This document shows, one piece after another, positions 33,941 to 44,785 of a DNA stretch of 64,000 bases. Position numbers and translations under genes: made by a program. Location: positions 19,160,260 to 19,224,259 of the forward strand of contig NC_081409.1 of the NCBI RefSeq assembly GCF_030272615.1, read 5' to 3'. The notes under the pieces were generated by a model. That model did not search any database. It had not been told where the DNA came from and saw only the letters and a list, made by a program, of their open reading frames with translations. Source of the DNA: Cryptomeria japonica (Eukaryota > Streptophyta > Pinopsida > Cupressales > Cupressaceae). Position 1 is the stretch's first letter. Each line of letters starts with the position of its first letter.

Positions 33941-35464
33941 TGATGAATAATTATGAACAGTTAGTACCAAACCGGTATTGAGAGGGGGGGGTGAATCAGT
34001 ACAGGCAAAAACTTTCCTTGAACCAGTTTGACTCCAAATACTGCACTTAACTAGTAAACAGTAACACCGGTCTAAATCAAGGCACTACTGGTAAAACACA
34101 GTGAGAGTATGAAAGACATAAACCGGTAAACACTTATATCTCTACACAATCTAATATCTCATTTCCACTTCACCCGTATGCATAAACAAGTAATATATTA
34201 TCAGAAATATAATGACTGTCGGTTCAACATGCTTTACCACTTGATAGAAAATATTAAAGCATCGCATGAAAAGCATCACACATGACACACTGATTTTTTC
34301 ACATGGAAACCCAACTGGGAAAAACCACGGTGGGGATGAATACCAACAAGATGTTCTTTGAACTCTTTTGAAGTGTGCTTTGTTAGGAGCCTAGTCCGGT
34401 TAAAGACTTTTATAATAGGTTCTGCTAGGAACCGATCCTGCTAGGGATCACTCAGTTAAGGGATGGCTAAATACTCGGTTAAATGTTAGAACCTTGTTAA
34501 AGGTTACCTCGCAAGAGGATTTGAAGAACTCATTGAATTAAGTCACCTTGTTAACAGATTTACACAAAAGCCTGTTAAAGCTACCCGGTTAAGGGATTTT
34601 CCAACTACTGAAATGGTTAGAAGTCAACAGGTAATACACTAATCTGATAACAACACTCAATGCCAAGGCAGATCCACTTTAGCTGCTTTGCTTCTGCAAT
34701 TACACTCTACAGGTATCAATACACTTCTCCAGACTAGCAAGAATCAAGTATCTCTTCACTTGGATACACACAAAACATTTGCCAACAACTTCAAAATGAA
34801 AAACATCATTGACCTTATAGGAAACAGATAGGTCGGTAGCATAAACCCTAAACTCTAAACATTTAGGTTTAACAATTCAATTGGTTCAATCTTGACCGTT
34901 AATCATACTGCATTGAATGCAATAGTCTTGAACAGATCTCAAGATGTTCTCCAATGTTCATTCTTTTTTGCTTTAGGAAGTTGATAACCCATCACGCACT
35001 CTCCACTGTTTACAGAGACTTCGCACATTCCCGAGGTAGATAGGATCAATCTCCATGCAAGATCCTCAAAGAAATCCTTCACGCGCACAAGGCTGACATG
35101 GCAATACTATCTGATCTTCATTATAATGCTAACTCATCACAAGATGTCATCGGTTGAATCACATAGGCTTGGAATGCATCAACCAGAAACCTTGAAGTTG
35201 AGACTACCAACCAGTAGTCATGCCAAATGAAACCCTGATACAAAACTTCACATATACCGGTTCTCATTCCAACATACCACTTCACTTTTTCACATATACC
35301 GGTTCACAATATCATACTGGTTCTCACATATACCAGTTCACAATATCATATCGGTTCTCTTGCTAGTTTTCTTACTTCAATATACCGGTTCATACTTCAA
35401 CATATTGACATCAATGACAACATACAATATCATCATGCCATCGATCTCTGCACATATTCCAACA
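33941..35464 (-). repeat. 5' LTR of F
   Basis: 1,524 bp, similar over its full length to 28011-29535 with several percent difference by eye. The TATA-like site of the other LTR is changed here to CTCTGTAAAC (about 35009-35020), which may have ended transcription. Confidence 0.92.
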
Positions 35465-38406
35465 GTATATCAGTCTAACCAACTGAATTTAATATCTGGC
35501 ACAACCATCCATGTAGCTTACCAGATGGTAAAATAAGATGCACACTATAATCTATGGAGTTTCATGTTGAAGGAGTTAATGATCAATTTGAAGAAAATTA
35601 AGCAAGAAAAAAACATGTTTTCAAATTTGGTTCCTTGGTTATTTATTTGGCACTTTCTTTACTTTTTGAATCAGACCCCCTCGAAATCGGTAGAGTGTAG
35701 TAGGCATTTGACAAACCAGTGGCCCAACAGATTAGGTAGGGTCTTGATAGTCTTGGAAATAGGGACAACCAAAATGCTGCTTTGTGGGCATTTTTCAAGA
35801 CTTTTCAGGATAAGATGAAGCAGAGGGTCATAATCCCTAAGGAGATTGTCAGCAAATATGAAGGGACAATTTGTTTCATGGTGAATAAGGATGAATGTCT
35901 CATGGAGGCAGTTTAACCCCAGATGGTATGGATCGTGCCTATGGGCTATGAGGTCGATGTAGGAACTCTATATGCTTATGCACAACACTTGTTGAATGCT
36001 CCGATAGACTCCAAAGAAGAAAGGCTCAAAACTTGTATAGAAAAATCCATCAAACTTCACACCAAGTTCACTGAATTGACAAGGAAAAGTAAAGTTGCCA
36101 AGGTGGTGGAGGAAATCCTCATGGAGGAAGGTCACTCTAGGGAGAAAGTCAGAGTTGCAAGAGATTCAATAGAAAAGGAAAAGAAACAAAAGACTGCACC
36201 AGCTCTAGCCAAAGCTAAAATGACAAGGTCTTCTCTTGCTCTGGTGAAGACACCTCTGGCTCATTCAGAACCCTCTAGTTCATCAGCAAAGGGAAAAGGT
36301 GTTCTGAGGCTGAAGCAAAAACCTCAAAGGGAATATGGAGCAGTATATCTGGTGGCATTTGAGATGGAGTCAGATGCAAAGATTCAAAAGGCTCCCAAGA
36401 AAGGAGATTTTGCAAGGGTGATCCGGAAATGTCAATCCTATGATGAGAAGAAAGGGAAGAAGGAGAAGAAAGCAAAATCTGATCCTATTCTGACTAGCAG
36501 GCCTAAGAAAGGAAGGAGAACCAAATGTGACTTGGATGAGGCAATTGAATCTAGTAAGATGGAGACCGCTAAAACCAAGTATCATATTATTTCTCCCTTA
36601 TCTGTTCAATAATTTTAATAGATGAAATCATTAAAGATGGAAATTTGAAAAATATCTATGTATATTATAAAAAGCTGGATGACAATGATAAAAGGCAGAT
36701 TGAAGAAGTTGTAGTATTGTATATGGATGTATTTAGTAAAACTTTAATTGAATTAGAAATATATCTTCTGAAAGATCTATACAGTCTAATTGATGGTAGA
36801 AGAAAATCTGCAAGTCAGATGGATGAAGAGATGAAAGAAAATGAATACCTCAATTAGTGTACCAATATCACTATTGAAGAAATTGATAAGTTGATTTTGC
36901 TAGCAAATAAGAAGGAATTTAGAAGCAAGCACAGAGTAAACAACCTGATGGTGGGAAGAATAGAGGAAATAAGGAAAGAAACCATTGAAATATGGAAGAA
37001 ATTTCTCACTGAGAATCGGCTTGTAGAATCCGATTCACATGATGCATCCACTCAGGCAAAAAATCCTTTGGTGCATGATGTAAATAAGACGGAGGACACT
37101 CAAGATGTTGCAAGGCAACAAATTTTGGATTTAGCGGAGGTTGGTGCACCAAGTGGTGACATCGGTGCACATAAGTCACCCTTAGAGGATAAAGGCAAGA
37201 CAGGGGATGATGAGGCAAAGAAAAGGGAAGAGGAGAAGCAAGAGGATCTAGACAAGGGGAAAAGGAAAGTGTCAGAAACTCCAATATTCATGGCAATTGA
37301 CACTTCAAAAATACAAAGCCAAGGGATTTTTCCTCAATTTAACATTAGTTTTGACAAGCCTTTCAATCAAATGTCTCTGACTGAAAGGATGATTACTGAT
37401 GTTTCCCTCCAAGCTCAAGCTAGTCAAAAGTTAGCACAATCTGAGTTCAAAGAAAAGAAGCTTATTGAGAAATCTTTTGAAGTTTTACGACAGATGGTAT
37501 TGGAATTGCAACTTGATGATAATGTCAGTTCATTCGGTAAGTTCCAAACATTGATAGATCACATATCTTCTCAATTCAATTCTTTGACCAAGGCATCAGC
37601 TAGGCGGGCTTTGGAAAAATTCAAAAATGCAAGAATACAAACATTTTTGCAAATGATTGATAGTGATAAGGTCCAGCTAGAAAAAGAATTGAAATTAATT
37701 GATGAGGCCTTATAAGAAGGTGGTAAGATTTATAATTCTTGTCTAATTTTGACAAATTTTACTACTGAAATAGACAAGAAGTTAGATAATTATAGAGGAT
37801 TGTTAGCCCAAATTTCTCAGGCATATGATCCCACAGTAAACTTGACCAGAAATGTTGAAGGTCAATTTTTGACGATTATGGAACAGATTGGGAATTTTGA
37901 GAAGGAAAAGGAGAAAATGGTAAGGTGAGAAGGTGAACTCCAGAACCTAATTGGCCCCTAGTTAGACACATTGGTGTGCCATAAGATGGACTGTATTCAA
38001 AATATGTCTCATGAGATTCCAATTGAGTTGCATGCAATAGAATTCCATGCTTATGTTTTGAATGACTTTGTTTCAATTTTGGAGAAATTGCACGTAGGTG
38101 GAACACCTATTTTGGGTTTCTTAAGGTTGCATATGTAGATGTACTTATGTATAGATCTAGTCATCTAGTGTGTATATATGTATAGGGAATTTTGCTTCAC
38201 ACCCCAACTTTGGCATTGATGTCAAAGGGGGAGAGATAAGGTGAAAAATGTATAGATTGGCTGTGTATGGAGTGTACAATTTTGGTGATGCAAATTTTTG
38301 GATTTTTGATCTAAAGGGGAGCCTTACAATTATTTCATTCTTGATCCGGTGTACAAGTCTTAGGTTTCAACACTTAGCCATTTTTCACGAGTATTACCAT
38401 CAATGC

Positions 38407-38419
38407 AAAAGGGGGAGAT
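38407..38419 (+). other. Polypurine tract of A1
   Basis: AAAAGGGGGAGAT directly before the 3' LTR. A second copy, AAAGGGGGAGAG, lies near 38225, giving the repeated PPT also seen in C, D and E. Such duplicated tracts have been reported for Sireviruses. Confidence 0.8.
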
Positions 38420-39367
38420 TGTTGGCAATTAACACTCATCCAGTGACTTACAATGCTTGATTCATGGTTTAGGGTTGTCATTGATGGCAAATATTCTTGT
38501 AGATTCAATCCGGTGGTCATGATTTCTCCTATCCGGAAGCAGGGGTTAACTGGTAAATCAGGGTTAGTTCCAGTGTAGTTTTGGTCCAAAAATATTTCCG
38601 ATGATTGTGGTGATTGATTTTGTGATCTCAGTGAATGGGAAGATCCTTAAGAAGTGTGTGATTATACTCTTTTGGTCCGGTGCTATGTTTTGTTAGAGAT
38701 TGAAGTCGACATATGACTACTCATTACACTTTTGATAGCCGACTTGGAGGAGATTATTTTTTAAAAGACCGGATATATAAGATAGAATTGGCGATTGGTT
38801 TTCAGGGTATTACTGTTGTGGTGATCTATTTTGGTGCGATCGAGTGTAGTTTCACGTGCGCATTTGGTTCACAGATAATCCGGTAGCTGACGAAGATAGA
38901 AACATAGTATTTGTAGAGCGAGTACAGTCAGAGATCTAGTGCTTAACCAAAACTCATTCATGCATTGTCAGATGCTACTTCAGAGTTCATTTCACTATAT
39001 TTCATTATTGTAATCAAATTGTAAGTCAGTGAGACTTCCCTGAGGGTTGTAGCCTTCCGGGAAATTATATTTCAACAGTGAGCTCTAGGCAGTGAGTCTA
39101 AATGTGAGTGCATTCTCCATATATGTAATATTTATGTACTCCTGGCCATAGTATATGAATATTGTGGGTTTCAACCCCATCATGGTTTTTCCCTTTCCGG
39201 GTTTCCAATTAAAAGTTTTGGTGTTGTGGATCTATGGTTTATTTATTGCTTGTTTATGTTCTTTATTGTTATACATTGCTAACCGGTGGATAAACAATAA
39301 GTTTGTGAATTTGAATTCTAGCAGAACACTAATTCACCCCCCCTCTCAGTGTTCCTTGACTCTAACA
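38420..39367 (+). repeat. 3' LTR of A1
   Basis: 948 bp, TGTTGGCAATTAACAC to TTGACTCTAACA. It is closely related along its length to 9012-9976 with scattered, mostly transition differences, which shows the two belong to one old insertion or to near-identical copies of family A. Confidence 0.88.
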
Positions 39368-41652
39368 ATTATGATATTCCATGTGACATCTACATGTTGA
39401 CGAAGTTAGTCCTAACGACTATTGGTCCCTCTCCCCTATTACAATGTTCATCTGTGTTCCACTCTTCACTTCCAACTTTTGGGGTCTCTCACTAATCAAA
39501 ACAAAAAAAATAATTTGTATGGTGGTGACATGTGAGTTAAATATATAGAGCTATTTGAGCGATTTTTCTATAATCACTAGCAATTTTATTTAAAAAAATA
39601 CATGGAATGTGAATAGATTATTGATGTGTTGGTGAAGTTGAAAGGTTCTTAATAATCCCACCACTAAATAAGTCTTGCTGGTGAATTTGAAAGGTTCTTA
39701 AAGAACCCTCCAAAGAACAAGACTCTGATATTGAAAAGAGACAAGGCTCAGATTGTGCATATATTTGTAAAGAGTAGGGGAAAAACACCATAGTGTATAG
39801 GGAAAGGAAACGTGTAAGTGTAAAAAATATAGGAGGCAAGATAACCTAATTTATGTATAATTAGTTATAGTCTCTAGTAACAAAAGATATAATTCTTCTT
39901 TCAATTATTCAAAAAATTAACATAAAAAATGAGATTTATCATTGTATTCAACTTGCACAAAAATGAAAAATGCATTCTATTGATTCAAATATCTAATGTA
40001 ATAGTAACCTCTTAAATCTCTATGTGTGGATGTAGTCCAACCATACTTCTTCAACTTGTGATGATAAAACTACTCATGCCTAAGCCTCTAATTTATAGAA
40101 CATGGTCTTAAACACAATCACCAAGTGATATTCAAAATCACAGAAGGGATTAAATATGACAAATCCCTAAAGAAAAACATGCAAGGAATTATATGCAATA
40201 GATTCCACACCACCAATGGCATTATACATGAGTGAGAGTCTTTATGCATATTGTAACTCTTCAACTTCCCAAAGTGGAGCATCATTTTCAAGAAGACTAG
40301 TTAACTTTGGAACTTATATTTTAATGCTTTTACAAACTCATGCTAGTTTTTCAAAAGAACCTCATTGGTCTTGAAAGCTCAACCATTATACATACAACAT
40401 TAGATCATTAGTATGTTTGTGACTAGAATGTGATAAATATACAATAATATTTCACCAGTGTTACAAGGACTTGTAATGTTTAAACTACACCTAGTATAAA
40501 AATCGAGTTTGGTGAAGAAAAGCATATATGAAGAGGTAATTATTGAAATAATAAATTTAAAAATTCTATTAGATGTATTGATGGTCAATCGCTTATAATC
40601 AAGTACCCAAGAAGATTTTGAAAATAGTTTTCTCATGGAACATGCATTTATTGTAGTCATAACTACCTAATTTTAATATTAAGAGAAATCCTTGACACTT
40701 GTAGGAATATCTCCCAAGAAATCATTCAAAAGATCCAAATGATAGAATTGAAGAAGAAGTTTATAGTTTAGAGAGTACAAAATAATACAAATAATGCGAT
40801 GTGACTACAAATTTTGGAGAAAATGTAATGAGAAAATATAAATTTTCATTTTCTAACATTTAAATTTAATTATTTAATGCCCAAAATTGATATTAAAATA
40901 TGAAAAAAGATTGTAAATAAAAATTATTGTTTTATTTTTAAAATTACTTGAAAAGGTCATTTGAAAGTTTATAAATGATTTTGAAACTTGTGACATGGTG
41001 CTATACACATGAGATGGAAAGAGTAAGTTTATTATGGTGGAGATATGTTGCTAGAAAAATTAAATTCATAAAAATTATAACCATGAGATCAAATGTATCA
41101 CACTCATAGATGCAAAGTTAACATTTAATATGTTTCCTAGGATGTTAGGTTATACAAAGTTATATTTTGGATTTTCTCTAAAGGTAGTTGTTATATTTTA
41201 CAAGGGCTGGAAACCTCTACTTATAAAAAAATTATAATTCTTCTTGTCTTTCTCTTAATTTTTAGTTTCAAGCAATGAGTTATGATATTTTAAATTTATA
41301 TTTACACTATATTTTGAGATTGATGAAGATTCATATGTGCTTAATATTGGATCATTTGTATTTTGTTTTCATTTTCTTGAATCCTTAGACATTTGCACAT
41401 CCTTCTGTCAATGGTCAAGTAAAATTTTAATGAAACAAAGTTAGCTAATAAAGTTTTTATCATTTCAACAAATTTAAAATTTGATTTATCATAAAATAAG
41501 CTTGTTATTTCTTCAAAGTCTAGGTCATCTTGCATTTTTTTATATTTGGTTAAAACAAGAAGGAATATTAGATCAAGAACTTGAAAAATTACTATTATAG
41601 AGTGAATATCTATCTCTTACAAGTTTATTTTTATTGTTGATGAGATATAGGG
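39368..41652. other. AT-rich DNA between A1 and E
   Basis: No gene, RNA or repeat family is recognised in this 2.3 kb. Only short ORFs without family features occur. A 20-bp imperfect repeat around TTGAAAGGTTCTTAA appears at about 39638 and 39690. Confidence 0.45.
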
Positions 41653-42867
41653 TGTTGCTATTTACTAAGTTGTCATTAGTTTTATGGCCAAAGTCATCCT
41701 ATATACTCTAGTCGGTTTATACTACCGAAAAGTCCAGTCGATAAATACCAAGGCTACCGGACTTAGTTACAGAAGAGAGACAAGTCACCGAGATGATATA
41801 CACCGAGCTATGAACCAAGATGAATACAGAATGACTACCGAGTAAGGTTAATATGTCTACCGAGCAGCAAAGAAGGTATACCGAGTTAATCTGAACTGAG
41901 TGGAAACATGTTACTAGATTCAATGAACCTGGAAACAGATGTGAAACTTATTACAAGATTCGAGAAGATGAAACCGTTATTACATAGGAAATTGCATTTA
42001 AAAATTTTGTATGATTTTGAGGAAGAATATCCAATGAAATAATTTCTATGTTTATTCATTCAATAAAACATGTTTGTATGATCGAATCATGAACAGATCA
42101 CCATCTCAGAGATCTATATAAACATAATGATTTGAGTATTTGAGACATGACATGGAAAATCAAGAGAGAAGATACGAAGTGATGATATAGTGAAGAAAGA
42201 AGACTGACAGAGATATTCAGAGGTTACCAAGAAGGTTTTAGAGAATAGTTTAAGGGACAAAATATACAGAAGTGGTTACCAAGTTTATTTATCAATTACC
42301 GAGGAATGTTATGAGCAAGGTAATTTTATATTGAGCACATAGAGTCTGCTTTAAAATTTCAGATGTGAAGTTGCAGATATTTTGTAAAGATTTTGATTGA
42401 GTTATTAAGTTGTGTTAGAAACCTTTAATAGGGTAAAAGACTCTAATAAAGTCTATAAATTGTAAAGCCTTTAACCAGGTACAACATTTTGTAGAAATGT
42501 TTGTAAAATCCTTTAGCAAGGTAGATCTAAAGATCTTTATACTCCTAACAGGGTAAACTATCGGAAATAGCTAAACATGTAGCTCTAACCGAGCAATCTT
42601 GATTACTGCAATAATGAAGTTGTGGGTACCATCCCCACCGCAGTTTTTCTCTCTAACCAAGAGTTTCTGCGTGACCAAAAATCTTTGTGTTATGGAGTGA
42701 AATTTTGATGGATGTCATTTCTATGATTATGTTTCAGTATTATATATTTATGAGATCAGCAATACTTAGTTTGTGTTTATCAGTAAAATTGTTTTTCAAG
42801 AAAAGTTTTGAAGTACTGATTCACCCCTCCTCTCTTAGTACATTAGATTTCCAAGTCAGACCTAACA
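41653..42867 (+). repeat. 5' LTR of E
   Basis: 1,215 bp, TGTTGCTATTTACTAAG to CAGACCTAACA. A TATA-like TATATAAA is at 42115-42122. The word ACCGAG occurs repeatedly in its first third. Confidence 0.95.
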
Positions 42868-42869
42868 AT

Positions 42870-42882
42870 TGGTATCAGAGCC
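42870..42882 (+). other. Primer binding site of E
   Basis: TGGTATCAGAGCC, perfect match to the initiator-Met tRNA complement, two bases after the LTR. Confidence 0.92.
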
Positions 42883-42929
42883 TAATTGTTGGTAAAGGGA
42901 CTAACAGCCTAAAGAGAAAGATCCTATCA

Positions 42930-44264
42930 ATGGAAGGCTATAAACAATCACGCGGGATTGTGAATCTTCAAGAAGAATTGGATCATGCTAATCAAGTGAT
43001 TGCAGATATGCAGAGGGAAATGCAAAGATCACTGAAAGTCAAAAGAAGGTTGTCTGATGATTTACAGGACTCACAAGAGTTGGTGGAACAAATTGAGACA
43101 TCATTTGAGAATAACATATCAGAAGAATCTGAAGAAATGATTGCAGAATTGAGAGAAAAGAACAAAGCACTTAATGAATAGCTAAAAGAAATGAGAAGGG
43201 AACATGAGTATTTTAGCACACAAATGACTAAAAATATTGATGCATTGAGAACAACTGAAGATAATAAGCGAAATATAGAAGGAGAAAAACAACAGCTAGA
43301 AGCAATGGTGTCTGCAAAGAATGACGAAATATCAAGGATGACTAAAGTTCAACATAATCTATCTGATCAATTGGATTATGTACATCATGAAGCTACTCTA
43401 AAGGAAAATGAGATCCAAGCATTGAAACTTGAATTATCAAGATTGACCGATGAACTAGAAGTAGAAAAGAAGTCAAAAGAAACATTGAGAAAAATCCATG
43501 AATCGTCAAGAATATTGGATGAGCAATTATATATGAGAACACCCAACAAAGCTACAGGACTCGGTTACAAAGGAAACAACTCTACCAAGAAAGGAGAATC
43601 ATCAAAGAAAGCTGGAAACAAAGATAACATGAAGGATAAGAAGCCTATTTGCAACTACTGTGGAAAACAAGGACATACTGCCAACATTTGCCAGATTAGA
43701 AAAGGTAAGCAACCAGATGTTACTAGGTTTGATGGTTATTGTTATAATTGCAATAAGTATGGTCACACATCTAAGCAATGTAGGACAAAGTTTGTTAACA
43801 ATTATCAGAAGGCAAAATTCAAGGGGTTTTGTAAAAATTGTAATAGATATGGACACAATATCGAGAAATGTTGGTTTAAGTAGAAAAACTATATGTGGAC
43901 TCCACACTGAGCAAACACTAGAAGTTACCGAACTCACACAAATCTCAATCGGCAATACACTTCAGTACCATGGGATTACAATACAAGAATATGGTGTGAA
44001 TGTTGTGGAAGATACAGACATATAAGTGCAAACTGTATGATAAGGTTTGAAATGAACAACCGGAGATCATGGAGAAATCTCGGAATGACATGTTTTCATT
44101 GTCACAAAGCTAGACACTTGGCTAAAGATTGCAGAGATCAACCTAGAGGAGATACTGAGGAGATAAGAAGCAAATTACAAAAAATTTGGAAAAAGAAGGA
44201 AAATGTGTCAACTGATGAAGGAAGCACCTTACCTACCGAGTTAGGTGCATCTACTTCAAATTAA
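42930..44264 (+). pseudogene. Element E ORF1: Gag-like, five zinc knuckles, three stops
   Basis: The start MEGYKQSRGIVNLQEELD opens 48 bases after the PBS. A single frame of 445 codons is interrupted by TAG at 43179-43181, TAG at 43881-43883 and TGA at 43908-43910; there is no frameshift. Residues to about 200 are strongly coiled coil. Five knuckles follow: CNYCGKQGHTANIC, CYNCNKYGHTSKQC, CKNCNRYGHNIEKC, CECCGRYRHISANC and CFHCHKARHLAKDC, one more than C ORF1. The Ser/Thr-rich tail ends at 44264. The role is inferred as RNA-binding Gag. Confidence 0.85.
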
Positions 44265-44785
44265 TCAATAAAGGTATGGAGGGACTGCATTCTCACAAGG
44301 TAAGATATTAACAGTTCCTATATAATCATGTACGTAATTCCAAAATCTGCATAGCTAAGATGCAATAGCAAGTTTGAAATATTATCTAGTCTTTTGAATT
44401 ACCAGAGAAGTCGGCAAAAGTTTTAAACCTGTCTAGTCAGTAAAAGCTAATAAGAGAGATAGTCGGTATAGTGGAACCAAGTGCATTTAATACCTATTTT
44501 ACCTAACCGCACAAAACCCGATAAGGTCAAAAAGAGGTACTTAAAGTATTTTGCACAGTCATTTTTCACTTACTAGTTTTCCAAGTGCAGAGAAAAGCGA
44601 ATCAAAAGGTGATCAAACATTTCCAAGAGTGAATTCAAGGTATTTAGCATAATCTAAACCACATTTTTAGCAGTTAACCGATCAAAGTCAAGTTGTGAAT
44701 ATTTGCGAATTATTTACTAAGTTGGAAGCATTTTCTGGTTATTTGAAACACTAAGCTATTTTGTAAGTAGAATTTCAAGTTTGAA
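44265..44785 (+). promoter_or_regulatory. ORF1-ORF2 spacer of E
   Basis: 521 bp without a frame. It contains AAGCGAATC and CAAGGTATTTAGC (about 44638-44650), words that also precede ORF2 in A1, C and D. It may hold an internal leader, splice site or promoter; nothing in the sequence decides between these. Confidence 0.35.

Larger units (their letters stand above)
28011..35464 (-). mobile_element. Ty1/copia element F, full length, autonomous type but decayed
   Basis: 7,454 bp with perfect target duplication GTATA (28006-28010 and 35465-35469), inserted in A1 ORF2. Two LTRs of about 1,525 bp enclose 4.4 kb with one gag-pol frame on the minus strand. It is the only element here with a nearly complete copia enzyme set. 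Its PPT/LTR junction (CAAAGGGGGAGAT then TGTTGG) is the same as in A1, C and D. Confidence 0.95.
27433..38138 (+). pseudogene. A1 ORF2: conserved unknown protein, interrupted by element F
   Basis: Pieces 27433-28010 and 35470-38138 align with D ORF2. The start MASSSCIATPLVVEVKDR is nearly the same as D's. The N-terminal domain has the family marks HEFIWLDKPYKIT and, after the F insertion, MGYEVD. It is followed by a Lys/Glu-rich low-complexity stretch (about 36050-36550) and a predicted coiled coil to the end. Stops and frame changes are present, for example TAG at 27721-27723, TAA at 37713-37715 and TGA near 37926. I recognise no enzyme motif. The place of this ORF between Gag and the PPT is where pol, or a Sirevirus env-like ORF, would be expected. 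Confidence 0.75.
9012..39367 (+). mobile_element. LTR retrotransposon A1, pol-less, split by four nested insertions
   Basis: Host element of the nest. Its own segments are 9012-10107, 16467-16894, 25042-25912, 27213-28010 and 35470-39367, about 7.1 kb in total, close to the 6.9 kb of its relative D without that element's insertion. Each break in A1 lines up with continuous sequence in D, which proves the order. It has a 5' LTR, initiator-Met PBS, ORF1 (coiled coil and zinc knuckles), ORF2 (unknown family), PPT and 3' LTR, but no reverse transcriptase, integrase or protease. Flanks CTTAC (9007-9011) and ATTAT (39368-39372) agree at only three of five positions, so the target duplication is not convincing. 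Confidence 0.88.

Noticed and set aside
9007-39372. Target duplication of A1 (CTTAC/ATTAT)
   Set aside because: Only three of five bases agree; this could be chance, so I do not claim it. A1 is defined by its LTRs and by alignment with D.
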